Of a DNA stretch of 64,000 bases, positions 35,026 to 44,024 are shown piece by piece. The notes beneath the pieces are model-generated. The model had not been told where the DNA came from and searched no databases. It saw only the letters and a program-made list of their open reading frames with translations. Both the position numbers and the translations under genes were made by a program. This DNA comes from Maribellus sediminis. Its GTDB lineage: Bacteria > Bacteroidota > Bacteroidia > Bacteroidales > Prolixibacteraceae. Position 1 is the stretch's first letter, and each line of letters starts with the position of its first letter. The stretch is taken from positions 620,001-684,000 of the forward strand of contig NZ_WXUB01000003.1 of assembly GCF_011799805.1 (NCBI RefSeq). The letters run 5' to 3'.

Positions 35026-35528
35026 CAGCTTGAAATTGATGAGCTGACTGGAGTGGCAGCGCTTATGGTTTGAAGCACCACGCAATACCGTTCTGTTAGT
35101 TTTAATAATGTTGCTTTCTTTTCAGCGTCTGCGTCGCAGTCCAGCTGAAAAGTTAATCGGATATTCCGAAAACCAACCGGTGCTTCTTTTGAAACTGCCA
35201 GTGTCCCGCGAAAGTCGAGATCGCCTTCTGCTTTTACGATTCCGCTTTTCACGTTAATGCCAATGGCCGTGGAAACCGATTTTAGTGTTACTCCGGCACA
35301 GGCCACCAACGCTTCAAGCAACAAATCGCCCGAGCAGGCCAGTGTTCCGTCGCCTCCGGTGGCCGGATGCAGACCGGCCTGCGCCAACCGCTGACCGGTT
35401 TCAACCTTGCACGATATTCCTTCGCCAATATTACCTTCTGCTGTTAAAGTTACAACGGCAGACTCCGGATTGCTTTTGTATTGCTCTTTCAGAGGCGCCT
35501 GCAGCATTCGTAGTTCTTCAGAATTCAT
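35022..35528 (-). CDS. OsmC family protein
   Basis: A 168-residue OsmC-fold protein. The two redox cysteines of the family are visible: one in LLEALVACAGVTLKSV, the other in TERYCVVLQTI. An extra Cys is at the very C-terminus. It is a different subgroup from the OsmC protein at 10.5 kb (longer N-terminus). I start at the Met at 35528 (MNSEELRMLQ). It probably acts in hydroperoxide or thiol metabolism. It converges on the TonB receptor gene; upstream a 228-base region separates it from the divergent second receptor. Confidence 0.88.
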   Translation of the reverse strand: MNSEELRMLQAPLKEQYKSNPESAVVTLTAEGNIGEGISCKVETGQRLAQAGLHPATGGDGTLACSGDLLLEALVACAGVTLKSVSTAIGINVKSGIVKAEGDLDFRGTLAVSKEAPVGFRNIRLTFQLDCDADAEKKATLLKLTERYCVVLQTISAATPVSSSISSC

Positions 35529-35756
35529 AGCGTTTAATTTTAGATGTTTCAAGAATGTCGACTATGCTGACGGAAGGAGGAAAACCAATTAGTGCAGTGT
35601 ACCAGAATCAAAAACAAATCACTCTTTCAGAAGTTTGCTTACCTATATGAATCCTACTTATCGTCCTCCAAATAATTTTATAAATATTTAAAATTCAGGT
35701 ATTTATTGCGATTGGTTCAATTTAATCGTAAATTAAGATAAAATATTCTGTAATTG

Positions 35757-38192
35757 ATGATTGTGAAAAGTTCTCTTTTGAGATTTTCAATGTTAATTCT
35801 CATTTTGGTAAGCCTGTCTTTTAATGGATTCACTCAGATTCAGGGGTCAGTTAAAGATTCACTCAATCAGCCTGTGCCCTTTGCAAATGTTCAACTTATG
35901 AATGTTTTGGATTCCTCTCAGGTGACGGGTGTAATGGCCACAGAAGAAGGAACCTATATGATCAGTGAATTCAGCCCGGGGCGCTATATCATAGGGGTTA
36001 GCGCTGTTGGTTACAAGCCGGCCTGGTCGGCTTCTTTTGAAATTAAAAGCTCCAACGATCATATTCATTTAAATCCAATAATTGTTGAGTCGAATGTCTA
36101 CCAAATAAGTGACGTGAATGTAGTAGCCAGGAAACCAATTTATGAGTTAAAAATGGATCGAATGGTTGTGAACGTTGAAAACAGCATCACGTCGAGTGGA
36201 AATACGGCGCTGGAAATACTCGAAAAATCACCCGGGATTCTAGTTAATCGGCAAAATAACAGCATTTCAATGGCGGGTAAAGGCGGCGTTCAGGTGATCA
36301 TTAACGGTAAACAAAGCCGAATGCCCATTGACGCAGTCATGCAGATGCTTGACGGGATGAACGCGGATAATGTAAAAAGGATTGAGCTAATTACGACACC
36401 GCCTGCAAAATACGATGCAGAAGGGAATGCGGGAATTATCAACATTGTGCTGAAAAAAAGTGAAGACTTTGGAACCAATGGGAATTTCTCGTTAGGAGCA
36501 GGTGTGGCCAAACGCGAAAAAATGAATGCCAGCCTTAACCTGAACCATCACGTGGAGAAGTTCAACTTCTATGGATTATACAACGTGAATTTTAACAATC
36601 AGAGAACAAGTATAACGTCTTACCGTTCATTTGAACAGGACAATGATATTGTTGAATCTTATGGCAAAAGTAATCGCTCGGCATTAGTTCTATATCAGAA
36701 TATACGAATGGGTATCGACTACACGCTGAGCAGTAAAACTACACTCAGTTTACTGACAAATGGCTATATCCGCGACTACCAAATGGATGCCTACAATAAC
36801 ATAAACTACCTTATTGATAATGTGGAATCAAGCCGGTCAAGGCTGGAAACTGACGAGCTCAACAAATGGATTCACGGAATGGGAAACATTAATCTTAATC
36901 ATCGATTTCATGAGGAGGAAGTACTTGATATAAATATCGATTACCTGAACTATTACAATAATAATCCATCGGATTTTACCCTTGAAAATTATAATCCGGA
37001 AGGGGAATTTATCGATGGTGAAGATATTGAGATTACGAAGACTACACCCATCGATATTTTAGTTGGAGCGGTGGATTACTCGAACCGTAAAAACGAAAAA
37101 GTAAAATGGGAACTTGGATTTAAAGAAACCCTTACCTGGTTTAACAACGACGTTGCCGTAAAATATTTTCGCGACGGACGGTGGGAATATGATCCTGAAC
37201 TGACTAATAAATCATGGCTTAATGAAAATATTACTGCTTTTTACGGATCATTGAATTGGCAGGTGAGTGAAAAGACGGGAATAACTGCAGGCCTGCGTTA
37301 CGAATATTTGAATTCGGTGCTTGACACTGAAGAAGAAAAGGGCATCGTAGATCTTCATTACGGGAAATTATTTCCGACCTTTTATGCTTCGCAGAAACTG
37401 AATAAAAACAATACAATCCAATTCTCCTACAGCAAACGAATCGACCGGCCAACGTTTAATGAGCTGGCACCATTTGTCACCTTTGTTACACCCGAATCGT
37501 TTGTGGCTGGAAATGAAAACCTGTTACCGGCAATGAGCGATATTTTTCGGATGGACTATCAGTTAAAGTCTTACATCATGTCGCTGAGTTATACCAAAAC
37601 AAAAAATTCTATTTCGAGGTTTCAGCCGGTGTATAGTGAAGATGGAGAAAGGCAGTATTTTATTTCGATGAACCTGGATAAATCGGAAAATATTTCGGTG
37701 GTTCTTGCTCTTCCAATTACCGTAACGGAGTGGTGGAAGATGCAAAATAGTCTCTCCTGGGTCTGGCAGCGCATAGCCACCAATTATGAGGGAACTTACA
37801 TCGATTACAAACAGAATTATTATAACCTTAGTTCTAGCCAAAGTTTCACTTTAAGTAATCAGTTTTCAGCAGAAGTCAGCGGTTTTTATCGCTCAAAATC
37901 CCTGGAAGGAATTTTTGTGCAAAAACCATTAGGTCGATTAGATCTGGGAGTTCAGTGGAGGTCCAAAAGTCAAAACAGCCGGTTAAACCTGAATGTGTCT
38001 GATGTTTTTAAAACTCAGGTATTAAAGCGTGAAGCGCATGTTCCTGAACTTAAAATTGATAATTATTATGCCATCGACTGGGAGCCCCGCATATTGCGTT
38101 TAACGTTTACGCATAATTTTGGTAATAAGGCGATTAAAATGCTAAAACGAAATACTGCGTCAGAAGAAGAACAAAGAAGGGTGACTCAATAA
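35757..38192 (+). CDS. TonB-dependent receptor-like outer membrane beta-barrel protein
   Basis: An 811-residue outer membrane protein: signal peptide (about 1-27), a CarboxypepD_reg-like domain (28-110; IQGSVKDSLNQPVPFANV), a plug-like domain (about 120-225; LEILEKSPGILVNRQ, GVQVIINGKQSRMP, GIINIVLKKS) and an outer-membrane beta-barrel-family C-terminal domain with many aromatic strand ends. The frame opens with a TTG directly before the ATG at 35757; I use the ATG. In Bacteroidota such proteins often lie near signalling genes, but here it stands alone. Ligand unknown. Confidence 0.9.
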   Translation: MIVKSSLLRFSMLILILVSLSFNGFTQIQGSVKDSLNQPVPFANVQLMNVLDSSQVTGVMATEEGTYMISEFSPGRYIIGVSAVGYKPAWSASFEIKSSNDHIHLNPIIVESNVYQISDVNVVARKPIYELKMDRMVVNVENSITSSGNTALEILEKSPGILVNRQNNSISMAGKGGVQVIINGKQSRMPIDAVMQMLDGMNADNVKRIELITTPPAKYDAEGNAGIINIVLKKSEDFGTNGNFSLGAGVAKREKMNASLNLNHHVEKFNFYGLYNVNFNNQRTSITSYRSFEQDNDIVESYGKSNRSALVLYQNIRMGIDYTLSSKTTLSLLTNGYIRDYQMDAYNNINYLIDNVESSRSRLETDELNKWIHGMGNINLNHRFHEEEVLDINIDYLNYYNNNPSDFTLENYNPEGEFIDGEDIEITKTTPIDILVGAVDYSNRKNEKVKWELGFKETLTWFNNDVAVKYFRDGRWEYDPELTNKSWLNENITAFYGSLNWQVSEKTGITAGLRYEYLNSVLDTEEEKGIVDLHYGKLFPTFYASQKLNKNNTIQFSYSKRIDRPTFNELAPFVTFVTPESFVAGNENLLPAMSDIFRMDYQLKSYIMSLSYTKTKNSISRFQPVYSEDGERQYFISMNLDKSENISVVLALPITVTEWWKMQNSLSWVWQRIATNYEGTYIDYKQNYYNLSSSQSFTLSNQFSAEVSGFYRSKSLEGIFVQKPLGRLDLGVQWRSKSQNSRLNLNVSDVFKTQVLKREAHVPELKIDNYYAIDWEPRILRLTFTHNFGNKAIKMLKRNTASEEEQRRVTQ

Positions 38193-38236
38193 TAAAATGG
38201 GGGATTGCGCTCTATTGATTCTTATCATTCATGCGG

Positions 38237-39244
38237 TCAGAAAGCAGCCAGTTCAGCAATCCAGCGTTCTTTTTCATGTTCGGTAAGAAAGCTGGCTTTA
38301 AACGAATTGGCCGCAAGCTGGATAATTTCATTTTTCGAAAGATTCAGGGCCTCGGCAGTTTCCAAATAGTTCTGAACCAGGTAACCGCCAAAGTAAGCCG
38401 GATCGTCAGAGTTTATAGTAACCATTACACCTTTATCGAGTAGTTTTTTCAGAGGGTGGTCTTTCAGGTCTTCCACCACTTTCAACTTCAGGTTCGAGAG
38501 CGGACAAACCGTTAGTGGCATATGTAAGCGGGCCAGTTCCTGCAATAGTTCTTCGTCATCGATGGAACGAACACCGTGGTCGATTCGAGTAACGCCAAGC
38601 AGGTTTATGCTGTCCCAAACATTTTGAGCCGGGCCTTCTTCGCCGGCATGTGCAACAGCACGGAAACCTTCTTCGCGGATCATTTTATAGAGTCGTTCAA
38701 ACTTCGTTGGCGGGTGTCCCACTTCCGAAGAATCGAGTCCAAAACCGGCAAAATATTCCCTGAAATCAAGCAGTTCCTTAAAAGAGGAAATCGCATCTTC
38801 TTCGCTTAAATGGCGCAGGAAATTGGGGATAAGCAGACTTGTAATTCCCCAGTTCTGTTTGGCCTGGTTTAATGCCAGTTGAATGCCGTTTACCACAGTT
38901 TTTAAAGGCACTCCGCGATGGGTATGCGTTTGCGGATCGAAAAATATTTCGGTGTGTACAATGTTCTCTTCCCTACACTTTTTCAGGTAAGCCATGGTGA
39001 GGTCGTAAAAATCTTCTTCCTGTAAAAGTACTCCGGCGCCCTGGTAGTAAATATCCAAAAATTCCTGAAGGTTACTGAAACGGTAGGCCGCGTGCAATTC
39101 CTCTACCGAAGCATGTTTTAGTTTGATGTTGTTACACCCCGCCAACCTGAAAATGAGTTCGGGTTCGAGCGTTCCTTCTATGTGTAAATGAAGTTCGGCT
39201 TTTGGGATGGCCATAATGAGTGCTTTGAGATCTTCTGTCTGCAT
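38237..39244 (-). CDS. add: Adenosine/adenine deaminase family protein
   Basis: A 335-residue amidohydrolase-superfamily deaminase. Zinc and catalytic motifs: HLHIEGTLEPE, GHPPTKFERL, HAGEEGP, RIDHGVRS and SDDPAYFGGYL. The FFDPQTHTHRGV segment, LDSSEVGHPP and the DPAYFGGY ending resemble the fungal Aah1 / bacterial ADE type adenine deaminases more than classical adenosine deaminases, so the base rather than the nucleoside may be the substrate (inference by eye). Start taken at the Met at 39244 (MQTEDLKALI); an upstream ATG would add 15 unlikely residues. Cytosolic purine salvage. Confidence 0.9.
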   Translation of the reverse strand: MQTEDLKALIMAIPKAELHLHIEGTLEPELIFRLAGCNNIKLKHASVEELHAAYRFSNLQEFLDIYYQGAGVLLQEEDFYDLTMAYLKKCREENIVHTEIFFDPQTHTHRGVPLKTVVNGIQLALNQAKQNWGITSLLIPNFLRHLSEEDAISSFKELLDFREYFAGFGLDSSEVGHPPTKFERLYKMIREEGFRAVAHAGEEGPAQNVWDSINLLGVTRIDHGVRSIDDEELLQELARLHMPLTVCPLSNLKLKVVEDLKDHPLKKLLDKGVMVTINSDDPAYFGGYLVQNYLETAEALNLSKNEIIQLAANSFKASFLTEHEKERWIAELAAF

Positions 39245-39331
39245 TGTCTGTTCTTTTAATAAAGATAGAAAACGCATAAATATCCACAATCGTTCATTTG
39301 GGCTTAATTTTTTATTGCACTATGAAGAGAT

Positions 39332-40327
39332 TTAGTTTTGAATTTCGCGGCCATACTTTCCTGCAACCATCCCAATGTAAAACAGTTGAAAAGCATGATA
39401 GATCATTACTGGAACCAGGAAAAGACTGCCCAAAGTACTTCCGGCAAAAAGAACGCCAACCATTACGGAACCATGAACAAGCGATTTTTTTGAGCCGCAA
39501 AAAAGGACAGTGATACTATCTTCGCGGTTGAGATGCAGCCTTCGGGTAAGGAATTTAGTTCCTTCGAAAACCACAAAAAACAGTGCAATTACTCCGGCTG
39601 ACAATATAAGCAGCGAATGCCCCGGAATGCTGGTAAAAATGCCGTTGGTAAACGAGTCGCTGAAACTGCGGTAAACAATGGAAAGAATCACCGATTTGTC
39701 GAACCAGCTTATGCGTTTTCTGTTGCGCATGGCCCAGTTTCCCCAGTAACGGTGCAAAATCAGCCCTACAATTACCGGAACCAATACTTGTAAAGTAAGG
39801 TCGCGAATTACTGGCCCGAATGAAAAAGATCCGGCTTGTTGGTCGAGGAAAAGACCCATCCAGGCGGGCGTAAGAATAATGCCGATTACACCCGAAATGC
39901 TGGCATTAAAAATAGCGGCCGGAATATTTCCCCCGGCAATGGAAACCATAACTACCGATGAGGAAACGGTGCTTGGCAGCGCTGCCAGAAAGAAAACGGT
40001 GAGCCATAAAATCTCCTGATCGCTGCCTTTGAACAAGGGATAAAACAGGAGTAACAAGGCAGGAAAAACTATAAAAGTAGTAAGCTGAATTACCAGGTGG
40101 AGTCGCCAGTTGCCGAGATCGTGTCGTAAACGTTTCGGATCGAGTTTCAGTCCGTAAAAGAAAAAAAGCAGTGTAATGCCGTATTTGATCAGCACCCGCA
40201 GTTCGATGGTGCTGCCGTCGGCACCAACACCCGGGAAAATACGGGCCAGAACAATCATCAACAGGATGCCGGCAATAAACGGATCAGGAATAAGGGTGCT
40301 GATAATTCGTCTGATTTTATCTGACAT
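39332..40327 (-). CDS. SBF-like bile acid:sodium symporter family transporter (YfeH-type)
   Basis: A 331-residue inner membrane protein with about ten hydrophobic helices, of the SBF_like (YfeH/RCH1) branch of the bile acid:Na+ symporter fold. Features: IPDPFIAGILLMIVLARIFPG at the start, a crossover-like PSTVSSSVVMVSIAGGN, and GSKKSLVHGSVM near the C-terminus. The substrate in bacteria is unknown. It runs in the same direction as the deaminase but is separated by 87 bases. Confidence 0.9.
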   Translation of the reverse strand: MSDKIRRIISTLIPDPFIAGILLMIVLARIFPGVGADGSTIELRVLIKYGITLLFFFYGLKLDPKRLRHDLGNWRLHLVIQLTTFIVFPALLLLFYPLFKGSDQEILWLTVFFLAALPSTVSSSVVMVSIAGGNIPAAIFNASISGVIGIILTPAWMGLFLDQQAGSFSFGPVIRDLTLQVLVPVIVGLILHRYWGNWAMRNRKRISWFDKSVILSIVYRSFSDSFTNGIFTSIPGHSLLILSAGVIALFFVVFEGTKFLTRRLHLNREDSITVLFCGSKKSLVHGSVMVGVLFAGSTLGSLFLVPVMIYHAFQLFYIGMVAGKYGREIQN

Positions 40328-40415
40328 GCTCAGTTTTACTTTCCCGTAAAGATGCAGATTTTCCCGAAGATGCCACTTTCATTATCCACAAAATCAACTG
40401 GAGTGTACAGGTAGT

Positions 40416-41522
40416 TTAAAATATCTTTTTCAATACGGGAACCTGTTTGATCAGCCAGGCAAAAAGAAAAGTAACAAGCAGTGCGATTGGAGCCACGATC
40501 ACGAATTTCAACAACTGCGGAACGGTAAATCCCAACAACAGCGCACTAATTCCTACAATGATGGGTGCATGAAAAACAAAAACTCCGTAAGCACTGTCGG
40601 AAAGGGCTTGTGCCAGTTTTCCCTGGCTGTCGGCATATTTTTTTGCCAGTCCCAGCAGACCGATTATCAATGCAAAACCAGTTACCTGTTCCCAGATCGC
40701 CCAGACAAAACTTTGCCAGGTCATTCCTCCTAAAAAGGGTTCCATTCCATTTTCCTTACCTCCGAAATAAAGCGTTATTGGTAATAGGATAAGAATCATT
40801 ATTTGTGCAAAAATGAACCAGCGTTTCCCCATTTTGAAATCGATGGAGTCGAGCCAATTATTCTGATAGGCAATAATGCCGACAATAAATAGCACAATGT
40901 ACTGGATAAAAAAAGGTAGCTGCAGGTTGGTATGCGGTATACTGTAGCCAACATGAAATTTCAGTCGGATCAGAAACTGAATCAACCCCACGATTATTGC
41001 AGAAAGTAGAATCAGTTTTGTTCCGGGAAAGCTGATACGAATGCGCAGCAACGATTTTCGGAAAATCAGAAAGAGGAAGGTGAAAATCAGCAGTGCCTCA
41101 ACAAACCAAAGCGGACCAAAGCCCCAAACCCTGTATTTCCAGATAAAATCCCACAAGCTGGCATCGTCGTGACGGATAAAATGATAATTGATCCATACGG
41201 TGAGCGCTTGCAGTATAAAATAAAAGATGGCCAGAGGTATTCCCAAACGAATGAGCCTCTCGGCGATAAATTTTCCGGTGGATTTTCGCTGAATCGATCC
41301 GGCTGTAAAGAAGGCCGAAATCATAAAAAACATTCCCATAAAAAACGACTGATTGGTAATGTTGAACATGGCCTGAAGAAGCAGTGCCGGCATTTCTGCA
41401 CTCGATTCGTTATAGTACCAGTCGCCGGGTCCGCCGTAGGTGATATTCAGGTGAAGTAAAACCACTAAACTTATCAGGAAAATACGGAGGTTGTCGATGT
41501 AGTACAGGCGGGAAGTCGTCAT
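40416..41522 (-). CDS. Acyltransferase 3 family membrane protein
   Basis: A 368-residue integral membrane protein with about ten helices. The N-terminus YYIDNLRIFLISLVVLLHLN has the catalytic-type His of the acyltransferase 3 family; FMISAFFTAGS and an RLIRLGIPL segment follow. Members O-acylate extracytoplasmic glycans or lipids, and the OpgC/MdoC-like branch succinylates glucans. The acceptor here is unknown. It is transcribed as a single gene; upstream lies the degenerate end of the DUF6090 array. Confidence 0.88.
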   Translation of the reverse strand: MTTSRLYYIDNLRIFLISLVVLLHLNITYGGPGDWYYNESSAEMPALLLQAMFNITNQSFFMGMFFMISAFFTAGSIQRKSTGKFIAERLIRLGIPLAIFYFILQALTVWINYHFIRHDDASLWDFIWKYRVWGFGPLWFVEALLIFTFLFLIFRKSLLRIRISFPGTKLILLSAIIVGLIQFLIRLKFHVGYSIPHTNLQLPFFIQYIVLFIVGIIAYQNNWLDSIDFKMGKRWFIFAQIMILILLPITLYFGGKENGMEPFLGGMTWQSFVWAIWEQVTGFALIIGLLGLAKKYADSQGKLAQALSDSAYGVFVFHAPIIVGISALLLGFTVPQLLKFVIVAPIALLVTFLFAWLIKQVPVLKKIF

Positions 41523-41652
41523 GGCAAAGCTTTATAAATGAGTGATAAAGGTAATAAAAAAGTCCATCGAATTATCGACATTTGAGCCTTGTACTTAAAG
41601 TGACTACCTGGCTTATTTTGTTAACATTCCGATTTTCTTTTTCAGCGTTCCA

Positions 41653-41736
41653 TTACTTTCCATTTATTTCTGTGTTGGTTGTTTCCGTAATTTCCGTTGC
41701 AAGTTTGTAACGCATTTTTGAAAAGAAGCGGAGCAT
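41653..41736 (-). pseudogene. Vestigial fifth DUF6090 copy
   Basis: An 84-base reading frame (27 codons) starting with ATG at 41736, one base after the stop of the last DUF6090 gene. The first 13 residues (MLRFFSKMRYKLA) match the N-termini of the array members, MLRFFSKMRYKLA in the 42474 gene exactly. The frame then diverges into Thr/Glu/Asn-rich sequence and stops before any transmembrane helix. It looks like the truncated start of a lost fifth gene. Confidence 0.75.
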
Positions 41737-41737
41737 C

Positions 41738-42481
41738 TTAATTTGGATTGGTTAATTCAATAATTTTCGACTGGTAATTTTCGATATTTTCAAGTTGTTG
41801 AAGCAAATAATCAATCAAATACAAATTATTGTCAACCATGTTTTCAAATTTTATATCATGAAAAATTGGGGAATAATCTGTTGGTAATTTGCTTTTACCG
41901 CTCCATTTTTTTTTGTTATAAATATCCATTTGTTTAAATGAAATGACTGAAAGCATGTAAGGCAGGTATTGATTATTTTGCCAGTTGGTTTGTACTTCTT
42001 TGTATTCTTTAAATAAATCCAGGGCTGCATTCCATGACAGTATTGTATTTTTTAGTTCTACACTATTGAGCAGGTTCATGCGTCCCGATTGCATAATATC
42101 CTGAAGAGAATGACTGGTTGGCAAATATGCTTCAGCCATTAATGAAGAATTAAAAAGGCTGTCAAGGTTATAGGTTGCTAATTTCTGGTTTTCGGCGCCA
42201 ATCAAACTCATCAAAGTGATACCTGAAGCTAAAGCTTCGTTACTTAAATTTTGTGATGCTTTCAGCATGTCCTGGTTTTTAATAAATTCTTCGTGGATGT
42301 TTTGTTTGATGAGCTTACCTGCTTTTTGATTTAGACGATCCTGGTTCCAGTTGTTCACCTGCAGAGCTATCAAGATGCCGATCACAACCAGAAAAATTTC
42401 ACCAACTGCATAACGCAGGTATTTGGCCGCACGATTTTCAGCAGCCAGTTTGTAACGCATTTTTGAGAAGAATCTAATCAT
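41738..42481 (-). CDS. DUF6090 family protein, array member 4
   Basis: A 247-residue protein: short basic N-terminus (RFFSKMRYKLAAENR), one transmembrane helix (about 25-43, GEIFLVVIGILIALQVNNW) and an extended, mostly helical region (about 55-240) predicted periplasmic by the positive-inside rule. The first 45 residues are nearly the same as in its three neighbours; the rest is unrelated to them by eye apart from scattered helix positions. Overlaps the upstream member by 8 bases. Function unknown. Confidence 0.85.
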   Translation of the reverse strand: MIRFFSKMRYKLAAENRAAKYLRYAVGEIFLVVIGILIALQVNNWNQDRLNQKAGKLIKQNIHEEFIKNQDMLKASQNLSNEALASGITLMSLIGAENQKLATYNLDSLFNSSLMAEAYLPTSHSLQDIMQSGRMNLLNSVELKNTILSWNAALDLFKEYKEVQTNWQNNQYLPYMLSVISFKQMDIYNKKKWSGKSKLPTDYSPIFHDIKFENMVDNNLYLIDYLLQQLENIENYQSKIIELTNPN

Positions 42482-43265
42482 CGGTTCTGTTTGAGATAAC
42501 TGAATTTATGAGTTCGAGAATCGTAAGGATTTCTTTTTTAAGCCCTGTGTTGGTGTAAAGTACGTAATCGTTGTTGTGTTTGTGGTGCCATGTAACGCTT
42601 TCAAATTCCATCAGGTTTAGGTGTGCAAAATTTGTTTTAAACGGTGAAGGTTCTTCGATATTTGGTAAAATCTCACCTGTAAGTTGATTGGCTATTTTTT
42701 TGGTCAGATCGCCATTGGCAAGAGGAAAGTTCTTTGTGAAATAGGGCATCATATTTTGATGGTAATTATCAAAACGATATTCAATATCTTCCTTGGCATC
42801 TGTTAAACGACCCGACCATTGAGTTAATTTCACACGTAAAGAATCGTTTTTCAGAATATGCAATTTCCCCGAATTTATAATCTCGTCGGTAACTCCGGTT
42901 ACTGCATTAAAAGTTCCGAAACTCCCCACAAACTGTAACAAGCTATCTAACTTTTCCGACTTTTCCTCGAGTTCATCCGAACGAATCAGGTTTATGATTT
43001 CAAAACACCCGTTAACGATCTGTTGATCCTGATTAATCGAATTATTTAATGCATCCAGATTTGAACTAAATTCTTTTTGTAAACCGTTAAGTACTTCCAG
43101 CTCCGATAAATTGTCTTTACGTTGTTGGTTCCAGTTATTGACCTGTAGGGCAATCAAAATCCCAATTACCACCAGCAAAATTTCACCCACGGCATAGCGC
43201 AGGTATTTTCCTACCCGGTTTTCGGCAGCGAGCTTGTAGCGCATTTTTGAGAAGAATCGGAGCAT
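42474..43265 (-). CDS. DUF6090 family protein, array member 3
   Basis: A 263-residue membrane-anchored protein with the array's constant N-terminus and transmembrane helix (about 25-43), then an alpha-helical periplasmic region with Leu/Asn-rich segments (for example LQKEFSSNLDALNNSINQDQ). The DNA encoding the anchor (43150-43205) is identical over 56 bases to that of array member 2, whereas the distal parts differ. Starts 3 bases after the stop of member 2. Function unknown. Confidence 0.85.
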   Translation of the reverse strand: MLRFFSKMRYKLAAENRVGKYLRYAVGEILLVVIGILIALQVNNWNQQRKDNLSELEVLNGLQKEFSSNLDALNNSINQDQQIVNGCFEIINLIRSDELEEKSEKLDSLLQFVGSFGTFNAVTGVTDEIINSGKLHILKNDSLRVKLTQWSGRLTDAKEDIEYRFDNYHQNMMPYFTKNFPLANGDLTKKIANQLTGEILPNIEEPSPFKTNFAHLNLMEFESVTWHHKHNNDYVLYTNTGLKKEILTILELINSVISNRTDD

Positions 43266-43268
43266 ACC

Positions 43269-44024
43269 TTAAGAATTTAGTGAATTAACATGGTTATTGA
43301 TGCGGATAAGAAATTCATTCGTTTCATTCAGAATTTCGTTCAGCTGATTGATTGCATATAGATTTGTAACGTTTCGAATTGAAAGTAAAGCGTTCAGGTA
43401 AACCCCCAGTTCCTCGAATTCCACCTTTTGCCAAATTGCATCGGCCAGTTTCGAATCCGGAGAAATATTGCCATAGTCGGGTAGAGGATACTTTCGTGCG
43501 AAGGCCGTAACCTGGCTGACATAGGCACCTGAATTAAGCCGGGTTCGCGAGATATTCGCTTCATGCATTTCATTGATTTGCAACAGCTCATCCTGTAACC
43601 AATTGTCAAGAATATTCAAACTTCCGGTTGACAATAAACTTTTGAAAGTATTATCGGTGAACGTAGTACTGACATGAAGCCGGGGATCGAATTCAAAACG
43701 GGCAATCTGAACAAGCGTGTCGATGGTCACTTTGCTGTCCGACATTCTTTTAATAAATCCAAATACCTGAGTTGTATCTTCTTTCAGAATCCTTAAGGTT
43801 TGGTTGATCATCAGTGTGTCCATTTTCAGATCAGAAATAATCGACTGAACCAGCAAGTGTTCCTGAATTCTTTCTTTTCGGGCTTCGTTCCAGTTGTTCA
43901 CCTGCACAGCAATCAAAATCCCAATTACCACCAGCAAAATTTCACCCACGGCATAGCGCAGGTAAGCTGAGGCTTTGTTTTCGGCAGCCAGTTTTTTGCG
44001 GATGTTTCTGAAGAATTTAATCAC
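43269..44024 (-). CDS. DUF6090 family protein, array member 2
   Basis: A 251-residue paralogue: variant basic start (MIKFFRNIRKKLAAENK), shared transmembrane helix, then a helical periplasmic domain rich in Asp, Thr and Leu (IISDLKMDTLMINQTLRI). The N-terminus differs most from the others, while the helix-coding DNA is identical to that of member 3 over 56 bases. Overlaps member 1 by 8 bases, suggesting coupled translation. Function unknown. Confidence 0.85.
   Translation of the reverse strand: MIKFFRNIRKKLAAENKASAYLRYAVGEILLVVIGILIAVQVNNWNEARKERIQEHLLVQSIISDLKMDTLMINQTLRILKEDTTQVFGFIKRMSDSKVTIDTLVQIARFEFDPRLHVSTTFTDNTFKSLLSTGSLNILDNWLQDELLQINEMHEANISRTRLNSGAYVSQVTAFARKYPLPDYGNISPDSKLADAIWQKVEFEELGVYLNALLSIRNVTNLYAINQLNEILNETNEFLIRINNHVNSLNS

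Noticed and set aside
32644-38192. SusCD-type polysaccharide utilisation locus
   Set aside because: Two TonB-type receptors are present but no SusD homologue or glycoside hydrolase lies nearby, and they are separated by an unrelated OsmC gene.
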